A stretch of 64,000 nucleotides of DNA. It comes from Streptococcus sanguinis (GTDB lineage Bacteria; Bacillota; Bacilli; Lactobacillales; Streptococcaceae). The stretch covers positions 1,984,001 through 2,048,000 of the forward strand of contig NZ_LR134002.1 of NCBI RefSeq assembly GCF_900635155.1. The letters run 5' to 3'. The translations under genes and the position numbers were made by a program. Below the pieces are notes generated by a model that saw only the letters and a list, made by a program, of their open reading frames with translations, searched no databases and was not told where the DNA came from. This document shows positions 20,854 through 30,706 of this stretch, piece after piece; the stretch's first letter is position 1, and each line of letters begins with the position of its first letter.

Positions 20854-22063
20854 ATGCTCCATCGCTCCATCACCATTTGGAATAAAACCAATCTAATCAA
20901 GCGGATTTCCATCGGTATTGGCATTGGTGTCCTAATTCTTCCCCCAAGCACAAGCCATCGGACTTCTGGGCCAAATCTTAGTTGGCGGCCTCAAGGCCAT
21001 CGCTCCGCTCCTAGTCTTCGCTCTGGTGGCAAATGCCTTATCTCAACAGCAAAAAGGACAAAAGAGCAATATGAAGACAGTCATCTTGCTCTACCTTCTG
21101 GGAACCTTTGCGGCGGCCCTGGTCGCAGTCCTAGTCAACTTCTTCTTTCCCATTAGTATAGAGTTGGCTTCGTCCTCCCAAAAGGTTTCTCCGCCAGATG
21201 GAATCGGACAAGTTCTCAGCAATCTTCTGCTTCAGCTGGTGGACAATCCCGTCAACGCCCTCATCACCGCTAACTACATTGGTATCCTGTCCTGGGCTGT
21301 CATCTTTGGAATTGCCATGCGGGAAGCCAGCCACCACAGCAAGGAACTGTTGCAGACCTTGGCAGATATCACTTCTAAGATTGTCGAGTGGATTATCAAT
21401 CTAGCCCCTCTGGGTATTTTAGGTCTGGTCTACACGACCATTTCCGGCAAAGGTTTCCAGGCTCTAAAAAGCTATGGCATCCTACTGCTGGTCTTGATAG
21501 CCAGCATGCTGATTGTCGCTCTGATTATCAATCCTTTGATTACCTTTATCATGCTGCGGAAAAATCCTTATCCCTTGGTCTGGCGCTGTCTACGAGTCAG
21601 TGGTGTGACTGCTTTTTTCACGCGCAGCTCAGCGGCTAACATCCCCGTCAACATGAAACTCTGTCGGGATCTGGGGCTCAATCCATAGACCTACTCGGTC
21701 TCTATTTCTCTGGGGGCCACTATCAACATGGCAGGGGCTGCTATTACTATCAATACCCTAACCTTAGCTGCTGTCAACACGCTGGATATCAGGGTTGACT
21801 TTGGAACGGCTCTCGTTCTCAGTGTCGTAGCGGCAATTTCTGTCTGCGGGGCTTCCGGCGTAGCTGGCGGTTCTCTCCTGCTCATTCCGGTCGCCTGCAG
21901 CCTCTTTGGGATTTCCAATGATTTGGCCATGCAGGTAGTCAGCGTCGGTTTCGTTATTAGTGTCATTCAGGACTCCTGCGAGACAGCTCTCAACTCTTCT
22001 ACTGACGTTCTCTTTACAGCTGTGGCCGAGATGAGCAGCTGGCCAAAAGAAAAACGCTATTAA
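20854..22063 (+). pseudogene. sstT: Serine/threonine:Na+ symporter SstT, broken by a frameshift and a stop codon
   Basis: The first 29 or so codons (to GIGIGVLIL near 20942) match the SstT start, then the frame shifts: the next part (QAIGLLGQILVGGLKAIAPLL onward) continues in another frame to 21685. There a TAG at 21686-21688 interrupts GLNP-x-TYSVS, after which the same frame goes on with [16 protein letters not shown] to the natural end. Two independent lesions and an otherwise well conserved sequence show a recent loss of function. The intact protein would be about 400 residues in the membrane. Confidence 0.88.
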
Positions 22064-22076
22064 TTTCGACAAAAAA

Positions 22077-22117
22077 CCTCTAGACTTCCATCATTACGGG
22101 AAGCTAGAGGCTTTTTT
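22077..22117. terminator. Bidirectional terminator between sstT and alsT
   Basis: Stem CCTCTAG-A-CTTCC with GGGAAG-CTAGAGG, T-run on the right and A-run on the left. Confidence 0.85.
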
Positions 22118-22128
22118 ATGTGCGAAAG

Positions 22129-23466
22129 TTAGTTCTTTCGATGCTTGTCAAAATATTTCTTTGTTTCACTAATGACAATTGGAGACAAGACTAATAAGGC
22201 AATCAAGTTTGGCAAGGCCATGAGGGCATTGACAATATCTGCAATAATCCAGACCGCCTCTAGACCCACAAAGCCACCGAGGACAATCATCAGGACAAAG
22301 AGCAAGCGATAAACACGGATATAGCGCACCCCAAAGAGAAATTCAAAACAGCGCTCACCATAGTAGTTCCAGCCCAAGATAGTCGTAAAGGCAAACAGAA
22401 CTAGAAAGACTGAAAGCAGAACTGGACCAAAATTAGCAAAAACACTCGCAAAGGCTGCCTGAGTCAAGGACACACCATTAAGATTGCCATCCCAAACCCC
22501 TGTGATTAAAATCGTCAAGCCTGTCAGACTACAAATAATCAGGGTGTCGATGAAGGTTCCGATCATGGAAATCAAGCCCTGTTCTACCGGTTCTTTAGTC
22601 CGAGCTGCCGCCGCTGCAATGGGGGCTGATCCCAAGCCAGATTCATTGGAGAAAACTCCGCGCGCAACCCCGTTTTGAATGGCCATCTGGATAGTCGCAC
22701 CGGCAAAGCCACCGACAGCAGCTGTCTGACTAAAGGCTGAACTAAAGACCAGCTGGAGAGTGGGCAGCAATCGATCTAGATTGACCGCTAAGACAGTCAC
22801 AGTGCCCAAGATATAAATCGCTGCCATAAAGGGCACAACCTTGGTCGATACTCGAGCAATAGACTGGATACCGCTGAAAATAACCAGAGCCACCAAAATA
22901 GCCAAGATAGAAGCTGTCACAGCTGGAGGCAGCTGAATGGTATTCTGCATGGCCTCTGTGATGGAATTGACCTGCGTAAAGGTCCCAATCCCCAAGAGAG
23001 CCACCAAGATACCAGCTATCGCGAAAAAGATGGCTAGAGGACGCCACTTCTCGCCCATTCCTAGTAAGATATAGTGCATAGGACCGCCTGCCATGGCTCC
23101 ATGAGCATCCTTGCGGCGGTACTTGATAGCCAAGAGGCCTTCGGCATACTTGGTCGCCATCCCAAAGAAAGCAGCCACCCACATCCAGAAGAGGGCACCC
23201 GGTCCACCGGTTTTAATGGCTGTTGCCACTCCGATGATATTTCCTGTCCCAACAGTCGCGGCTAGAGCTGTACAGAGAGCAGCAAAGCTAGAGACATCGC
23301 CCTGATGCTCCTCGTCTGATACAAAGATTAGCCGAAAGGCACGCGGAAGTCGAAAAATCTGCAGCAAGCCCAGACGCAGACTGAGATAGATACCGGTACC
23401 AACCAGCAAAATGAGCAGGGGTGGACCCCAAACCAAAGAATCCAGACGATTCAATATTTCCAACAT
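22129..23466 (-). CDS. alsT: Sodium:alanine/glycine symporter, AGCS family
   Basis: A 445-residue transporter with about 10-11 membrane helices. AGCS landmarks are seen: VGTGNIIGVATAI, FWMWVAAFFGMATKYAEG, GVFSNESGLGSAPIAAAAA and LGWNYYGERCFE. It imports alanine or glycine with Na+. A glycine riboswitch on the same strand lies directly upstream, which points to glycine as a relevant substrate or signal. AAAGGAG site. Related streptococcal genes are known to be under this riboswitch. Confidence 0.93.
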   Translation of the reverse strand: MLEILNRLDSLVWGPPLLILLVGTGIYLSLRLGLLQIFRLPRAFRLIFVSDEEHQGDVSSFAALCTALAATVGTGNIIGVATAIKTGGPGALFWMWVAAFFGMATKYAEGLLAIKYRRKDAHGAMAGGPMHYILLGMGEKWRPLAIFFAIAGILVALLGIGTFTQVNSITEAMQNTIQLPPAVTASILAILVALVIFSGIQSIARVSTKVVPFMAAIYILGTVTVLAVNLDRLLPTLQLVFSSAFSQTAAVGGFAGATIQMAIQNGVARGVFSNESGLGSAPIAAAAARTKEPVEQGLISMIGTFIDTLIICSLTGLTILITGVWDGNLNGVSLTQAAFASVFANFGPVLLSVFLVLFAFTTILGWNYYGERCFEFLFGVRYIRVYRLLFVLMIVLGGFVGLEAVWIIADIVNALMALPNLIALLVLSPIVISETKKYFDKHRKN

Positions 23467-23490
23467 GATATAAGCTCCTTTTCACACCGA

Positions 23491-23523
23491 GAAAAAGAAA
23501 GAGCACATGCAAAACATGTACTC
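23491..23523 (-). terminator. Terminator arm of the glycine riboswitch
   Basis: GAGTACATG pairs with CATGTGCTC (TTTTG loop), then TTTCTTTTT, 25 bp before the alsT start. The upstream AGCACAT (near 23527-23534) can pair with ATGTGCT of the 3' arm, so an antiterminator is possible. Confidence 0.75.
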
Positions 23524-23554
23524 TGGATGTGCTGGAGTAGGGAAATCCCTGCCT

Positions 23555-23660
23555 CTTCGCTCTGTCCTTTTACCTGAGAGTTTGAGCGGTTCTAAACCGC
23601 CTTGCCCCTTCGGTGCCATTCATGGTCTCTCCAGAGTTCCGTCCATTTCACAGTCAGAGG
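23555..23660 (-). promoter_or_regulatory. Glycine riboswitch (single clear aptamer)
   Basis: Minus-strand landmarks match the glycine aptamer: GGAGAGACC, then CACCGAAGGGGCAA, a variable GC hairpin (GCGGTTTAGAACCGC) and CTCAGGTAAAAGGACAGAG. Only one full aptamer is evident, followed by a terminator. The flanks may form the ghost-aptamer pairing. Confidence 0.92.
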
Positions 23661-23713
23661 CGACTGCCTCTTTCTGAAAAACTTCGTTCGGTGTTGATTA
23701 TTAATTTTCTATT

Positions 23714-23742
23714 ATTCTAAAAGAACATTCGCCTTTTGTCAA
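23714..23742 (-). promoter_or_regulatory. Promoter of the riboswitch-alsT transcript
   Basis: TTGACA, 17 bp, TAGAAT on the minus strand, about 40-50 bp before the aptamer. Confidence 0.8.
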
Positions 23743-23780
23743 TATTTTATGAAAATTTTTGAGCATGTAAACGTTTTTTG

Positions 23781-23807
23781 ATACAAAAAAGAAGCCCTCA
23801 GGCTTCT
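23781..23807 (-). terminator. trxA terminator
   Basis: AGAAGCC/GGCTTCT stem with a 4-base loop and TTTTTTG on the minus strand. Confidence 0.8.
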
Positions 23808-23810
23808 TGC

Positions 23811-24125
23811 TTAGCTCAATTCCGCGATAATAGCCTTGAGCTGGTCTTTGGTATGAACACCCGCGACTTGCTTCACGACTTGACCGTCTTTCTTGAACAG
23901 AAGGGTCGGAATGGACATAATGCCAAATTCACGGGCAGTATTTGGATTTTCATCCACATCCATTTTGAGGATTTTCAATTCATCCTCATGGACTTCCCCT
24001 ACCAACTGCTCCAAGATAGGCGCCTGCATACGGCATGGACCGCACCAAGTTGCCCAAAAGTCAATCAAAACCAATCCATCTTTTGTTTCTTCTGCGAATG
24101 TTGCATCTGTAACTGCTGCTACCAT
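23811..24125 (-). CDS. trxA: Thioredoxin
   Basis: A 104-residue thioredoxin with active site W-C-G-P-C (Cys28, Cys31) in FWATWCGPC, the cis-Pro loop MSIPTLL and the usual length. It passes electrons to MsrAB, ribonucleotide reductase and others in the cytosol. ATG 24125 sits behind AGGAG at ideal spacing; a longer start is not needed. Confidence 0.95.
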   Translation of the reverse strand: MVAAVTDATFAEETKDGLVLIDFWATWCGPCRMQAPILEQLVGEVHEDELKILKMDVDENPNTAREFGIMSIPTLLFKKDGQVVKQVAGVHTKDQLKAIIAELS

Positions 24126-24209
24126 AAATCTTCTCCTTTTATTGCTTACTTTTGATAACATTTTACACCAAAAACATCAGAAAGAAAAATATTTGCTACG
24201 GGTAGGGCC

Positions 24210-25628
24210 TTAGTCACTCAGTGAGAAATGGTTGGTCATGAGATTGCTGGCATCCAAGAGAACTTTCTCCAAGAGCTGGTCTGTCGCTTCTTGCACCTTG
24301 TCGCTCATAGCTTGATTTTCAGCTTCAAAGTCCACAGCCTCGCCCTTAGCCAGAGCTCGGTCTACCCGACCGATCATTTCATGGCCCCAGGCCATGGTCT
24401 TTTCCTGGTAATCATCCAAGTCTCCGACATGACTGCTAAAATGAGCATCAGCCAGCCCAGCAATGAGACGATTGGCCCAATAGAAGGAATCTGTCGAAAC
24501 CTTGTCTGTCGTATTGGCAAAGTAGTCTGGCGTTGTCGAGACTTGAGTAAAGAAAGGAACGGCTGTATTGTAGGGCATGGAGCCGTAGGACAGCCACTGG
24601 ATCCCTGTTGTTTCCTGCGGTTGATTAGGGCGCAGCTGCAAGATAGCTGTCTGACTGGTTCGATTGATTCCAATGGTCCGAAAAGCTCTTCTACTGTAGT
24701 GGTCACCCTCTGCTCCGTAAGGATCATAAGGCGAATCCTGATAGTGACTGCTCAGGACATACTTGACATCTTCGATCGTGATCTTGCGGTAAGGCTTACG
24801 ACACCAAGGAATGAAGAAACTTCTTGGATCTTGCTCCGCTTCTGGATTGAGAAAACGCTGGATATCCCAAGCTCGCGGCGTATTGTAATGACGGTCCTTG
24901 TCCTTTTGGCTGCCAAAAGCATAGCGGGGATTGAAACCCTCGTCCGAGTAATTCAGATTGAGATGGTTTTCCTCGATAAAGTTTTTGAGATTTGGATGAC
25001 AGAGGAAGTGCTCAGGATTGTCAAATTCAAAATAATCACTGCCCAGCTGATTGGGGTTGGTCACATAGGCATCATCCGGCACGCGCCGCGCCATCCAATG
25101 GTGGCCACCAATGGTCTCCAACCACCAGATTTCATTGACATCTGAGATAGCAATCCCATTAGACTCATAAGTGCCATACTCTTCTAGGATTTTCCCTAAT
25201 CGTAGAACCCCTTCGCGAGCTGTTTTGATATAGGGCAAGACCAGCGTAAGGATATCTTCCTCGCTGATACCTGACTCTATCAAAGGATCAGCCCCCAGTA
25301 CGCGGCTGTTAGTCGTAATTGTTTCCGTTGCGCTGACAGCGACATTATAGCTGTTAATCCCAGCAGCTCCCCAAATCCCATCCTTGGGAACTGCGTCAGG
25401 CACCGCCGTATAGCGGACTGGATTGTCCGGCAAATCCATCTCAAAAGACGTCAAAACAGACTGATAATGGCGGGGCTGGTCTTGTGGCTCCACTACGACA
25501 AATTTCTTGGGCGTAAAAACCCCATTTTGTGAATCCTCTGTACGAGCGACAATGGTTGAACCGTCGTAACTGGCCTTCTTGCCTACCAAAATAGTCGTGC
25601 AGGAATCTGATGCATGCTTTATTCTCAT
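24210..25628 (-). CDS. pepD: C69 family dipeptidase
   Basis: A 472-residue N-terminal-nucleophile dipeptidase. The nucleophile is Cys10 in [10 protein letters not shown], followed by the family stretch [18 protein letters not shown] short 9-residue propeptide must be removed to expose the Cys. It cleaves dipeptides, probably in the cytosol (no signal peptide). GGAGGG start site. Own extended -10 promoter. Confidence 0.9.
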   Translation of the reverse strand: MRIKHASDSCTTILVGKKASYDGSTIVARTEDSQNGVFTPKKFVVVEPQDQPRHYQSVLTSFEMDLPDNPVRYTAVPDAVPKDGIWGAAGINSYNVAVSATETITTNSRVLGADPLIESGISEEDILTLVLPYIKTAREGVLRLGKILEEYGTYESNGIAISDVNEIWWLETIGGHHWMARRVPDDAYVTNPNQLGSDYFEFDNPEHFLCHPNLKNFIEENHLNLNYSDEGFNPRYAFGSQKDKDRHYNTPRAWDIQRFLNPEAEQDPRSFFIPWCRKPYRKITIEDVKYVLSSHYQDSPYDPYGAEGDHYSRRAFRTIGINRTSQTAILQLRPNQPQETTGIQWLSYGSMPYNTAVPFFTQVSTTPDYFANTTDKVSTDSFYWANRLIAGLADAHFSSHVGDLDDYQEKTMAWGHEMIGRVDRALAKGEAVDFEAENQAMSDKVQEATDQLLEKVLLDASNLMTNHFSLSD

Positions 25629-25661
25629 TATTTTCCCTCCGAAACACTTTATGCTGCTTCC

Positions 25662-25670
25662 ATTATAGCA
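25662..25670 (-). promoter_or_regulatory. pepD extended -10 promoter
   Basis: TGCTATAAT on the minus strand, 34 bp before the start codon; it abuts the terminator of the upstream GNAT gene. -35 weak. Confidence 0.55.
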
Positions 25671-25699
25671 AAAAGCAGGCCCTCATAAAAGAACCTGCT
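25670..25699 (-). terminator. Terminator after the GNAT gene
   Basis: AGCAGG/CCTGCT with a 13-15 base loop then TTTTTG on the minus strand. Confidence 0.65.
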
Positions 25700-25728
25700 G
25701 TGATCTCTTCGCTGAAACTTCCAATGCC

Positions 25729-26373
25729 TTATTCGATTTTCAAGACATAGGTATGTTCTTTGTAAAGTTCATCAATCTCAAAATGCTCCAAATCTTCTTT
25801 CCTTGAGACAATATAATGCCCTTCTCTTTGATAATAGCCTAAAGAATTTCCCGACTTATCTGTCAGACAGATTGTCTGCTGCTTCCTATCAACACTGAAA
25901 GAAAACGGTGTTTGATCTTTGGGGCGTCCTACAACCAAGTAGTCTTGGCAAATCAGCTTGCCGCCCCACTTCTGATAGAGGTGATTTGCCTGCTCTCCGT
26001 CTCGGGTAAAGATGATCAAGGCCTCAACTTTCTTTTCATGCAGCTGCTCCCAAGCAGTTTGAAAGAGTTGACTGGCTATACCTTGATTCTGAAAATCAGG
26101 ATGGACAGCCAGATTAGCGAAGTAAGCTATCTTTTCTCCCGGATAATATGGATAAGCATGGCTTGCTTCTTCGGTGTAAATCCCAATATCTAGAAGCCCT
26201 ACAACCTGATTATCTTCCACTGCTATGAGCTCAACTGAATCTTGGTAAGGTTCTTCAGTAAAAGCATCCTTGCTGCGGCTCATATCATCAAAGAAAGGCG
26301 AAAAGAGATAGCTCAAAGCTTTTGTATAAACCCAACTTTTCTCATAAGTCGAGTCATAGGTTTGTATTTTCAT
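25729..26373 (-). CDS. GNAT family N-acetyltransferase with C-terminal extension
   Basis: A 214-residue protein. The GNAT core spans about residues 1-145 (FANLAVHPDFQNQGIASQLFQTAW holds the acetyl-CoA loop). The remaining 70 residues form an extra beta-rich domain of unknown use. It starts 10 bp after mutS2 on the same strand, so it is probably in that operon. Substrate not predictable. Confidence 0.85.
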   Translation of the reverse strand: MKIQTYDSTYEKSWVYTKALSYLFSPFFDDMSRSKDAFTEEPYQDSVELIAVEDNQVVGLLDIGIYTEEASHAYPYYPGEKIAYFANLAVHPDFQNQGIASQLFQTAWEQLHEKKVEALIIFTRDGEQANHLYQKWGGKLICQDYLVVGRPKDQTPFSFSVDRKQQTICLTDKSGNSLGYYQREGHYIVSRKEDLEHFEIDELYKEHTYVLKIE

Positions 26374-26383
26374 TTCTGGCCTC

Positions 26384-28717
26384 TTACTTAAATATCACAA
26401 TCGTCGCACCGCTGCCGCCAGCATTTTGCGGAGCATAGCCGAAGGACTTAACGTGCTTGTTGCGGCGGAGATATTTGGTCACCCCTTCACGGATGACTCC
26501 GGTCCCAATACCGTGGATAATATCCACCTGAGCCATGTTATTGAGGAGGGCCTGATCGATAAAGGCATCGAGCTCTTCCATGGCCTCTTCGTAGCGTTTG
26601 CCGCGCAGGTCCAGCCTGGCTTTGGGTCCAGCAGTATTAGCCCGCTTGATCACATTAACCTGCTTGCGCTTAGGTTGCTGCTCCTTTTCAGCCTTGAGAA
26701 GATTAAATTCCTGCTCTTCTAGAGTCATCTTGATAAGACCGACTTGAGCTTCCCAGCGACCGTCTTTGAGCTGCTTGACCAAGGTTCCCCGCTGACCATA
26801 GCTGGTGACTAGGATATCATCTCCCACCTTAGGCACCCGATTTTTCTTGGCCTGCTTGAGTACCTTATTCTTTGATAAATCAACTGTTTCTGGTGCCAAC
26901 TTTTTAAGCTGAGCCTTGGCTTCGATAATCTCATGCGGTTTGAGACTAGACTTATCATGGAGATTTTTGAGAATGCTCTCACTCTCTGACAGAGCCAAAT
27001 CAACGATTTCCTGGGCTTCCAAGCGCGCCTTATTGAGCTCGGTTTCCTTTTCTCGGTTAAACTCATTATATAGCTTTTTGAGGGCTCGGTTAAATTTGAG
27101 ATTTTCCTGCTCCACCTCGCGGATATTATCCAAGCGCTTGCGGCTTTCCAGTGTCTGCTCCTCTAAGCGCTCAATGATCCGATTGACATCGCTGTCTGTG
27201 TTGGTCTGCTCTTGGGCATGGCCAACGATAACTTCTGCCAAGCCCAAACGCCGAGCGATTTCAAAGGCATTGGAGCGGCCAGGCACTCCCTGCATAAAGC
27301 GATAGGTCGGCCTTAAACTATCTGTATCAAATTCCATGCTGGCATTTTCCACCCAGTCTGTCTCAATCCCATAGGCTTTGAGCTCAGGATAGTGGGTCGT
27401 CGCCATGGTTTTAATCTGTCTCAAACGCAAATCTTCCAAGATAGAAATAGCTAGAGCTGCCCCCTCCTGCGGATCAGTCCCAGCTCCTAGCTCATCCAGC
27501 AGGACCAAGCTATCGCTATCAACCTGCTCTAAAATAGAGACGATATTGGTCATGTGACTGGAGAAAGTCGACAGGCTCTGCTCAATGGACTGCTCATCAC
27601 CAATGTCTGCAAAAATCTGACTGAAAATCCCGACGCGGCTGCCCTTGTCCGCCAGAATCGGCAGACCTGACTGGGCCATGATCTGAGCCAAGCCCAAGGT
27701 CTTCAGCATGATGGTCTTACCACCGGTATTTGGCCCAGTAATGACAATCTCTGTCAAATCTGGCCCGAAATGCAAGTCATTAGCCACTGCATTTTCAATC
27801 AGGGGATGGCGGACACTAAGCAATTGGATATCCTGCTCTTCCGACAGGTCTGGCACCACTGCTCCCGTCTCCTGCATGAAGCGGACCTTGGCACGCACCA
27901 GGTCCAGATGTCCGATAATCCAAGCATTGTTGGCAATTTCAGCTGCATGGGGACGGAAGAGGTCCGATAATTCCTGCAAAATCCGCTGAATTTCATAACG
28001 CTCGTCCGCCCGACTGCTGGCAATTTCTTCGTTGAGATTGACAACTGCTCTAGGCTCGATATAGACGGTATTGCCGCTGGCTGAAATATCGTGAACCACA
28101 CCTGAAATGCGGTTGCGATAGGTATTTTTCACGGGCAGCACATTGCGGCCATTCCGGCTGGCCACTACCTGATCCGCCAGCATCTCTCCCTTGTTTTTGA
28201 GAATCTCCTGCAGAATTTCCCGCACCTGGTTTTCATTTTCTTGAATTTTTCGGCGGATGCGGCTCAAACTTTCGCTGGCAAAGCTTTCAATAAAGCCTCC
28301 ATCATTAACAGCCTGCAGACTTCCTTGCAGCTTAGGGAACACAGCTAGATTATCAAACAGACGGTCCAGCTTTTCCAAGTGCACATTTTCCAAGTCCTCA
28401 TAAAAGGCCCTGAGCTCCTGAGTCACAGCCAAGACTCGTTTGAGGGCCAAAAACTCCTCAATATTCAAGTCGCTTTCCAGCTCCAAGCGCTTGGTCAAGG
28501 CAGTAATATCCTGAGTCGCTGCCAGACTAAAGTGCGGATGCTGCACAAAAATCTGCTGCATATCCGTCATTTCCAGAAAAGCTGAGGCCACCGTCTCTTT
28601 CTTGCTGGTTGGCAAGAGCAGGCCCAGCTCCAGCTGCCCCTGCTCAGTCAAAAGATAGGGAGCAAACAGTTCTTTAATCTTCTTAAATTCTAAGGTTTCT
28701 AAAATTTTTGTGTTCAT
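26384..28717 (-). CDS. mutS2: Endonuclease MutS2
   Basis: A 777-residue MutS paralogue without the mismatch-recognition domain. Walker A is [11 protein letters not shown] (near residue 330), Walker [14 protein letters not shown], a long coiled coil covers about 510-620, and the C-terminal Smr nuclease domain ([12 protein letters not shown] to the end, with [12 protein letters not shown]) is complete. In Gram-positives it rescues collided ribosomes and limits recombination. Part of a zapA-like, cvpA, mutS2, GNAT unit with an internal hairpin. Confidence 0.95.
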   Translation of the reverse strand: MNTKILETLEFKKIKELFAPYLLTEQGQLELGLLLPTSKKETVASAFLEMTDMQQIFVQHPHFSLAATQDITALTKRLELESDLNIEEFLALKRVLAVTQELRAFYEDLENVHLEKLDRLFDNLAVFPKLQGSLQAVNDGGFIESFASESLSRIRRKIQENENQVREILQEILKNKGEMLADQVVASRNGRNVLPVKNTYRNRISGVVHDISASGNTVYIEPRAVVNLNEEIASSRADERYEIQRILQELSDLFRPHAAEIANNAWIIGHLDLVRAKVRFMQETGAVVPDLSEEQDIQLLSVRHPLIENAVANDLHFGPDLTEIVITGPNTGGKTIMLKTLGLAQIMAQSGLPILADKGSRVGIFSQIFADIGDEQSIEQSLSTFSSHMTNIVSILEQVDSDSLVLLDELGAGTDPQEGAALAISILEDLRLRQIKTMATTHYPELKAYGIETDWVENASMEFDTDSLRPTYRFMQGVPGRSNAFEIARRLGLAEVIVGHAQEQTNTDSDVNRIIERLEEQTLESRKRLDNIREVEQENLKFNRALKKLYNEFNREKETELNKARLEAQEIVDLALSESESILKNLHDKSSLKPHEIIEAKAQLKKLAPETVDLSKNKVLKQAKKNRVPKVGDDILVTSYGQRGTLVKQLKDGRWEAQVGLIKMTLEEQEFNLLKAEKEQQPKRKQVNVIKRANTAGPKARLDLRGKRYEEAMEELDAFIDQALLNNMAQVDIIHGIGTGVIREGVTKYLRRNKHVKSFGYAPQNAGGSGATIVIFK

Positions 28718-28733
28718 AATTTTCTTTTCTAGT

Positions 28734-28766
28734 AAAAAAGAACCCAGCTAGCAGGCCAACTGAGTC
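28734..28766 (-). terminator. Hairpin between cvpA and mutS2
   Basis: ACTCAG/CTGGGT stem (one G-U pair) with a 12-base loop, then TTCTTTTTT. It probably terminates part of the cvpA transcripts; mutS2 lacks an obvious strong promoter of its own. Confidence 0.55.
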
Positions 28767-28771
28767 GTCTT

Positions 28772-29323
28772 TTATCCGATAACTTGATTCACCCAGAGAT
28801 CTTTGAGGATATTGGATGTGATAGGGGTATACTTGACAATAAAGCGAATCATGAAGCTGCTATTGAGTCGCTCCTGAACCATCTCCATCGGCACCGTCGC
28901 TAAAATAGTCAGGCACATTCCCAAAACAAAAATAGAGATGCAAACAGCGATGGCTCCGCTGGTCACATTGTACCATTTGGTATCCAGCTTATTGGGGTAA
29001 GGAATCAGATTGGCAAAAATCCCGAAAAAGCGCCCAAGGATGTAGACAGCCGTAAAGATAATGAGATAGGCCAAACCAGCATAAAAAACCTGATCCAACT
29101 GAAAGAGCTGAGAGCTAGGGAAAAAATAGGTCGAAGAGCCCTGAGTCGCACTGGCATAAGGTACCCAAAGGCTGATAAACTTAGCCAAGCTCTTATAAAA
29201 AGCTCCAGCCACCAGCATAGAAACCATGGTCGCAGCAGCATAATAGCCCTGCAGAACAATGCCACGCGAGTAACCAATATAAAAGCTCCAGGCCAATATT
29301 AGTAAAATAATAATAGAAAACAT
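28772..29323 (-). CDS. CvpA family membrane protein
   Basis: A 183-residue protein with four membrane helices and an outer loop between the second and third. The start MFSIIILLILAWSFYIGYSRG is typical of CvpA (colicin V production) proteins. In low-GC Gram-positives it commonly lies between zapA-like and mutS2 genes, as here. Precise function is unknown; a cell envelope or division link is suggested by context. Confidence 0.85.
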   Translation of the reverse strand: MFSIIILLILAWSFYIGYSRGIVLQGYYAAATMVSMLVAGAFYKSLAKFISLWVPYASATQGSSTYFFPSSQLFQLDQVFYAGLAYLIIFTAVYILGRFFGIFANLIPYPNKLDTKWYNVTSGAIAVCISIFVLGMCLTILATVPMEMVQERLNSSFMIRFIVKYTPITSNILKDLWVNQVIG

Positions 29324-29333
29324 TATTTCTCCT

Positions 29334-29624
29334 CTATTTACCCGACTTTTCTCTCAGCTCACTGAGCATTTTGTGACGAAAATCTTCTAGTTCTTTTTCC
29401 TTGTCGTCAAACTCAATCTCGCGGCTGAGCTGGGTAGATAGGCTATTGACAGCCAGCAAAATCGCCAGGACTTCATCATCTGCCGCAGGCATCTGCTCTT
29501 TGATAGCCTTGTATTTTTCCTTTGCTACCCGTTCTACTTCTTCCATAAAGAGATTATCGTGTTCTGTTGTTAGAGTTAAGGTCTTGTTTCCAAATGTAAA
29601 TTTATATCGATTCAAATTTGCCAT
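29334..29624 (-). CDS. ZapA-like cell division protein
   Basis: A 96-residue protein with the ZapA pattern: an N-terminal beta strand pair (NRYKFTFGNKTLTLTT), then ERVAKEKYKAIKEQMP, and a C-terminal coiled coil (about 55-95). ZapA stabilises FtsZ filaments. Good GAGGTG site. Only 10 bp before cvpA. Promoter at 29641 gives a very short leader. Confidence 0.82.
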   Translation of the reverse strand: MANLNRYKFTFGNKTLTLTTEHDNLFMEEVERVAKEKYKAIKEQMPAADDEVLAILLAVNSLSTQLSREIEFDDKEKELEDFRHKMLSELREKSGK

Positions 29625-29640
29625 AAAATCACCTCATTGT

Positions 29641-29669
29641 ATTATATCAAAAAAGAAGCCCTTTGTCAG
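29641..29669 (-). promoter_or_regulatory. Promoter of the zapA-like/cvpA/mutS2 unit
   Basis: CTGACA, 17 bp, TATAAT with TGA extension on the minus strand; the start would fall only about 10 bases before the ATG. Confidence 0.7.
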
Positions 29670-29740
29670 TTATTAAAACACTTGGAACTAGACAGGGACT
29701 TTCTTTTTCATCTTTTTTGACATTGTAAACAGCGGTGCTC

Positions 29741-29761
29741 TCCTACAAAATTTTTGTAGGA
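29741..29761. promoter_or_regulatory. Palindrome upstream of rnhC
   Basis: Near-perfect inverted repeat TCCTACAAAA / TTTTGTAGGA with one central base, about 35 bp upstream of the rnhC -10. Candidate operator for an unknown regulator. Confidence 0.4.
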
Positions 29762-29796
29762 TTTTCAATCTTATGGCTTTCGACTTTTCCTTTTTA

Positions 29797-29805
29797 TGGT
29801 ACAAT
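29797..29805 (+). promoter_or_regulatory. rnhC extended -10 promoter
   Basis: TGGTACAAT ends 7 bases before the rnhC ATG, so the transcript would begin at or next to the start codon. Confidence 0.6.
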
Positions 29806-29812
29806 AGGGGGT

Positions 29813-30703
29813 ATGGAAAGTATCACCCTCAGTCCTAAACAGCAAGAAATTCAGGCTTTTATTAAGAAATATCAGAGCCAGCTGGCTCCCAGCAAGAACC
29901 CACATATTCAATATTTCTTCCGACTGGATCAGGCAACGGTTAGTATCTTTAGCTCCGGAAAAGTTCTCTTTCAAGGGGCAAAAGCTGCTTACTACGCTGA
30001 CTTTTTTGGTCATCAAGTGACCAAGACCAGTTCTAGTCCTGCTTCTCAGAATTTTGCCCTCATTGGGACAGATGAGGTCGGAAACGGCTCCTACTTTGGA
30101 GGTCTAGCCGTCGTAGCTTCTTTCGTCACTCCAGGCCAGCACGACTTTCTGAGAAAACTGGGCGTTGGTGATTCTAAAACCTTGAACGATAGCAAGATTC
30201 GCCAACTGGCGCCGGTCTTAAAAGAAAAGATTGCCCACCAAGCTCTGCTCTTATCGCCAGAGAAGTACAACGAAGTCATCGCTTCTGGCTACAACGCTGT
30301 CTCTGTCAAAGTAGCCCTGCACAATCAAGCTATTTACCTACTGCTGCAAAAAGGTCTAAATCCCGAAAAAATCGTCATCGATGCCTTTACCAGCCAGCAA
30401 AACTATAATAAATACCTAAAGCAGGAAAAAAATCATTTTCCAAATCCGGTAAGTCTGATTGAGAAGGCTGAAGGAAAGTTTCTAGCTGTTGCGGTCAGCT
30501 CTATTATCGCTCGCGACCTCTTTCTGGAAAATCTAGAAAATCTCAGTCAAGAGTTAGGCTATACCCTGCCTAGCGGAGCCGGAAGCAAGAGCGATCATGT
30601 TGCCAGCCAGATTCTTCAATCCTATGGAATGGCCGGTCTGCAGCATTCTGCTAAACTCCACTTTAAAAATACTGAAAAAGCACAAAAACTTCTAGAAAGG
30701 TAA
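29813..30703 (+). CDS. rnhC: Ribonuclease HIII
   Basis: A 296-residue RNase HIII that cuts RNA in RNA-DNA hybrids. The N-terminal substrate-binding (TBP-like) domain covers about 1-90; the nuclease core begins at [14 protein letters not shown] (Asp and Glu metal ligands), with later acidic residues in VIDAFTS and SIIARD. The start [10 protein letters not shown] aligns with pneumococcal RNase HIII. The site before it (GGGGGT) is odd and the promoter so close that the mRNA may be leaderless. lepB follows by 3 bp. Confidence 0.94.
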   Translation: MESITLSPKQQEIQAFIKKYQSQLAPSKNPHIQYFFRLDQATVSIFSSGKVLFQGAKAAYYADFFGHQVTKTSSSPASQNFALIGTDEVGNGSYFGGLAVVASFVTPGQHDFLRKLGVGDSKTLNDSKIRQLAPVLKEKIAHQALLLSPEKYNEVIASGYNAVSVKVALHNQAIYLLLQKGLNPEKIVIDAFTSQQNYNKYLKQEKNHFPNPVSLIEKAEGKFLAVAVSSIIARDLFLENLENLSQELGYTLPSGAGSKSDHVASQILQSYGMAGLQHSAKLHFKNTEKAQKLLER

Positions 30704-30706
30704 CCT

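Noticed and set aside
24228..25145. Long plus-strand ORF opposite pepD
   Set aside because: Antisense shadow; the opposite strand has a full C69 peptidase with active-site Cys.
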